Assembly (NCBI GenBank): GCA_934631025.1
Contig: CAKTXR010000007.1
Span: forward strand, 1 to 64,000
DNA: 64,000 nt
Source: an uncultured Clostridia bacterium
GTDB taxonomy: Bacteria > Bacillota > Clostridia > Christensenellales > Aristaeellaceae
Direction: 5' to 3'
This document shows positions 61,788 through 64,000 of this stretch, in pieces. Position numbers and translations under genes: made by a program. Within the stretch, counting starts at the first letter, position 1. Each line of letters opens with the position of its first letter. The notes under the pieces were generated by a model. That model had not been told where the DNA came from and did not search any database. It saw only the letters and a program-made list of their open reading frames with translations.

Positions 61788-62594
61788 CTATTGCCCAAGC
61801 TCCCGCGTGCGCTGCCAGGCGGCGATCACCGCGTCCATGCAGGCGGCGCGGAAGGCGTGTTCTTCCAGTACACGCACACCCGCGATGGTCGAACCGGCGG
61901 GGCTGCACACATCGTCCTTCAGCGCGGCGGGATGCGCGCTTTCCGCCATGGCCAGCTTTGCCGTGCCCAGGAGCGTCTGCGCGGCGTATTGAAGCGCCTT
62001 TTTGCGCGGCAGTCCCGCCGCCACGCCGCCGTCGGCCAGCGCTTCCATGAACAGGCAGACGAACGCCGGGCCGCAGCCTGAAACGGCGCTGCCCGCGTCG
62101 ATGAGCGTCTCGTCCAGCCAGTCGATTCGTCCGGCCGCCGAGAACATCCGCTCAAATTCAGCCTTTTCCGCGTCGGTCACGGCCTGATTGGCGCAGGCGA
62201 GGATCATGCCTTCGCCTACGGCCACCGGCGTGTTGGGCATGATGCGGACGACGGGGTAGTCGCCGCCGGCCAGCTCGGCGATGCGCGCCGCCGTCAGCCC
62301 CGCCGCCATCGTGATCAGGCAGAAGCGATCAGCGCGCGCCTTCAAAACCGGCGCAAGGCTATGAAGCAGCGCGGCCATGCCCTGCGGCTTCACGCCCAGC
62401 GCGATGAAGCGGCTCTCTTGCGCGGCGGTTTCGCTGTCGCCGGACGCGCAGTTCAGCGCTTCTGCCAGCGCGTCGGCCTTCTCGCGGGTGCGGTTGCACA
62501 GCAGCATGCGCGCGGGATCGACGGTTTTCGCGGCGGCGCGGGCGAGCGCAGCGCCCATATGGCCCGTGCCGATGAAGCTCAGATCGTATGTCAT
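61788..62594 (-). CDS. proC: Pyrroline-5-carboxylate reductase
   Basis: 268 aa. Rossmann start LSFIGTGHMGAALARAAA, VKPQGM, then RIMPNTPVAVGEG and the diagnostic C-terminal DDVCSPAGSTIAGVRVLE with GSAVSGCGPAFVCLFMEALADGG. It makes proline from pyrroline-5-carboxylate with NAD(P)H. AAGGAAG precedes ATG 62594. Confidence 0.94.
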   Translation of the reverse strand: MTYDLSFIGTGHMGAALARAAAKTVDPARMLLCNRTREKADALAEALNCASGDSETAAQESRFIALGVKPQGMAALLHSLAPVLKARADRFCLITMAAGLTAARIAELAGGDYPVVRIMPNTPVAVGEGMILACANQAVTDAEKAEFERMFSAAGRIDWLDETLIDAGSAVSGCGPAFVCLFMEALADGGVAAGLPRKKALQYAAQTLLGTAKLAMAESAHPAALKDDVCSPAGSTIAGVRVLEEHAFRAACMDAVIAAWQRTRELGQ

Positions 62595-62706
62595 GGCGTT
62601 TCTTCCTTTATATGTGTGTGTCGTGTGCCGACTGCACCGCTCGATCGATAAAAGAGCTGCGCCGCATATCCGCCGCGGCGGGGGCATAAGTGTTAGAGTG
62701 CGGCGC

Positions 62707-63726
62707 TCAGATTTCCTTCGTCAGTCCGGCGACCAGCTCCGCGCGATAGTCCAGCGCGGCCTTGAGCGCGGAGCGGTCGGGCGTGGTGGCACCCATCACG
62801 GCGGCGTGCCCGCACACGCGGACGTTCTCCGCGCAGGCGGGGATCAGGCAGCTTTCGCCGGCGTTCAGCGTGAACGCGCCCTCCGGCCAGCGGATTTCAG
62901 CATCGCCCAGCGCGGTGAGCAGCAGCATTCGGCCCGATTCGAGCGGCATATCGCCCGCGACGTTCAGCCGGCACAGCTCGAAATTGCCGTCGCAGATATA
63001 GTAAGTACGGCTGCCGCCCTCGCAGAGCACGGTCGCGCCGCTCAGCTTGTCCAGCCGCAGCGCGGGGCGGCTCACATCCAGCGCCTTTTCGGTGTGCAGT
63101 TCGCGCGGCTGTCCGTCGGCGCCGACGCGGTTCCAGTCCCAGAAGCGATAGGTCACGTCGCTCGACTGCTGAATTTCGTACACCACGATGCCGCCGCCCA
63201 GCGCGTGGACGCAGCCGTGGGGGATATAGAGCACGTCGCCCGGCTGCACGGTGATCCAGCGCAGCGCGTCCTCGAGACGGCCGGACTGCACCTGCGCGCG
63301 CAGATCTTCCTCCGATTTGACGTTCACGCCGTAGACCAGCTTTGCGCCGCGCTCGCAGGAGAGCACCAGCCAGGCCTCGGTCTTGCCGCGCTTGCCGTTT
63401 TCGTGGAGGGCGGCGTACGCGTCGTCGGGATGCACCTGCACGGAGAGCATATCGCGCGCGTCCAGGAGCTTCAAGAGCAGTGGGAAATCGCCCTGAACGC
63501 CGGTCAGCCGCTCGCCGTATTCGGCGACGAGCGATCCGAGCGTTCGGCCGGCGAAGCAGCCGTTTTCGACGACGCTTTCGCGCTCCGGCAGCGCGGAAAT
63601 TTCAAGGCTCTCGCCGGTCAGCGCGTCGGGAATGGCCTTGCCAAAGAGATCGCCCAGCGCCTGACCGCCCCAGGGGGTGTCCGCGCCGTGACGGAAATAA
63701 GGCGTCATTTTGAGAGGATACAGCAT
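62707..63726 (-). CDS. manA: Mannose-6-phosphate isomerase, class I
   Basis: 339 aa. Cupin-type zinc enzyme. N-terminal PWGGQALGDLFGKAI; zinc ligands are suggested by VQVHPDDAYA (Gln-x-His), KTEAWLVL (Glu) and IPHGCVHALGGG (His). QQSSDVTYRFWDWNRVG is the conserved active-site segment. It interconverts mannose 6-phosphate and fructose 6-phosphate. ATG 63726 matches family N-termini; the ribosome site is weak (GAGTGA). It is upstream of proC by 112 bp on the same strand. Confidence 0.93.
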   Translation of the reverse strand: MLYPLKMTPYFRHGADTPWGGQALGDLFGKAIPDALTGESLEISALPERESVVENGCFAGRTLGSLVAEYGERLTGVQGDFPLLLKLLDARDMLSVQVHPDDAYAALHENGKRGKTEAWLVLSCERGAKLVYGVNVKSEEDLRAQVQSGRLEDALRWITVQPGDVLYIPHGCVHALGGGIVVYEIQQSSDVTYRFWDWNRVGADGQPRELHTEKALDVSRPALRLDKLSGATVLCEGGSRTYYICDGNFELCRLNVAGDMPLESGRMLLLTALGDAEIRWPEGAFTLNAGESCLIPACAENVRVCGHAAVMGATTPDRSALKAALDYRAELVAGLTKEI

Positions 63727-63779
63727 AAAATAATCACTCGCTTTCGCGTCAGAATCAGGCATGACAGAAATCCAGACCT

Positions 63780-63808
63780 ATTATAGCGCACAAACGCCCC
63801 GCGCGCAA
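63780..63808 (-). promoter_or_regulatory. Promoter of manA
   Basis: Minus strand TTGCGC, 17 bp, TATAAT. The remaining 190 bp to the window edge are AT-rich with nothing I can name. Confidence 0.6.
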
Positions 63809-64000
63809 GAGACGCGGCAGTCCGTTTGTTAAAAACGCGCTGAAACAGTAAAAAGACGGCGCGACGTGCATGAAAATTCACTGTAAGCATCATAAAGCCT
63901 GAAAACACCGCAATAAATGATAAGATAGAGCTTGAAATGTGCATAAGTATTCAAATTAGTCGACCTATGCGGATTATGAATTAAGCCATTTGAAAAATTG

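Overview
This window looks like chromosomal DNA of a high-GC (about 60-65%) anaerobic Firmicute in the class Clostridia. The basis is the plsX-acpP-rnc-smc-ftsY gene order, AGGAGG-type ribosome sites, consensus sigma-A promoters, a T-box leader, a long-form HPF preceded by a probable raiA RNA, and flavin/Fe-S enzymes typical of anaerobes. A Christensenellales-like gut or compost lineage would fit, but that is inference. I see no rRNA, tRNA, phage, insertion sequence or CRISPR locus. About 50 genes are well supported. High GC at third codon positions leaves long open antisense frames, which are not listed.

Layout. 1-530: tandem structured hairpin repeats at the left edge. 530-7400: a collagen/BclA-like surface protein, an acetamidase, a phosphoglycerate mutase, the YhaM exoribonuclease, an HD hydrolase and a DUF4838 protein. 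7.7-16.1 kb: the ftsY-smc-rnc and acpP-plsX core cluster with a sialidase-like gene inserted. 16.3-20.6 kb: a DUF1538 membrane protein with a tandem PII protein, then a Na/Pi cotransporter with a PhoU domain. 20.8-26.5 kb: a double rhamnose-mutarotase protein, an XRE regulator, a TIM-barrel-like unknown, a parvulin, and an M14 peptidase/beta-helix operon. 26.6-31.5 kb: an ArsR/ABC exporter operon divergent from a two-gene FAD oxidoreductase operon. 31.7-39.6 kb: a 2-hydroxyacyl-CoA dehydratase activase pair convergent with a fused EtfB-EtfA plus LctD-like dehydrogenase. 39.7-43.7 kb: an aminotransferase and a polar amino acid ABC transporter. 44-47.6 kb: flotillin, a DUF2500 protein, a PP2C phosphatase, raiA RNA and HPF. 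48-51.5 kb: a FAD oxidoreductase, an amidohydrolase and a DMT transporter. 51.9-57.8 kb: a Met-type T-box leader driving a GH141-like beta-helix gene and metG, then a GDPD enzyme and TatD. 58-63.7 kb: ribulokinase, a ComEA-like protein, a sugar isomerase, PAP2, proC and manA.

Two themes stand out. First, electron-bifurcation-type flavoenzymes and 2-hydroxyacyl-CoA dehydratase activases point to fermentation of 2-hydroxy acids. Second, many carbohydrate-active or beta-helix proteins (DUF4838, sialidase-like, two beta-helix proteins, RhaM, AraB, ManA, a TIM-barrel isomerase) carry no visible signal peptide, so they probably work on imported oligosaccharides in the cytoplasm.

The long intergenic regions hold several unrelated families of short degenerate direct repeats. 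The most structured is the covarying hairpin array at 1-275.
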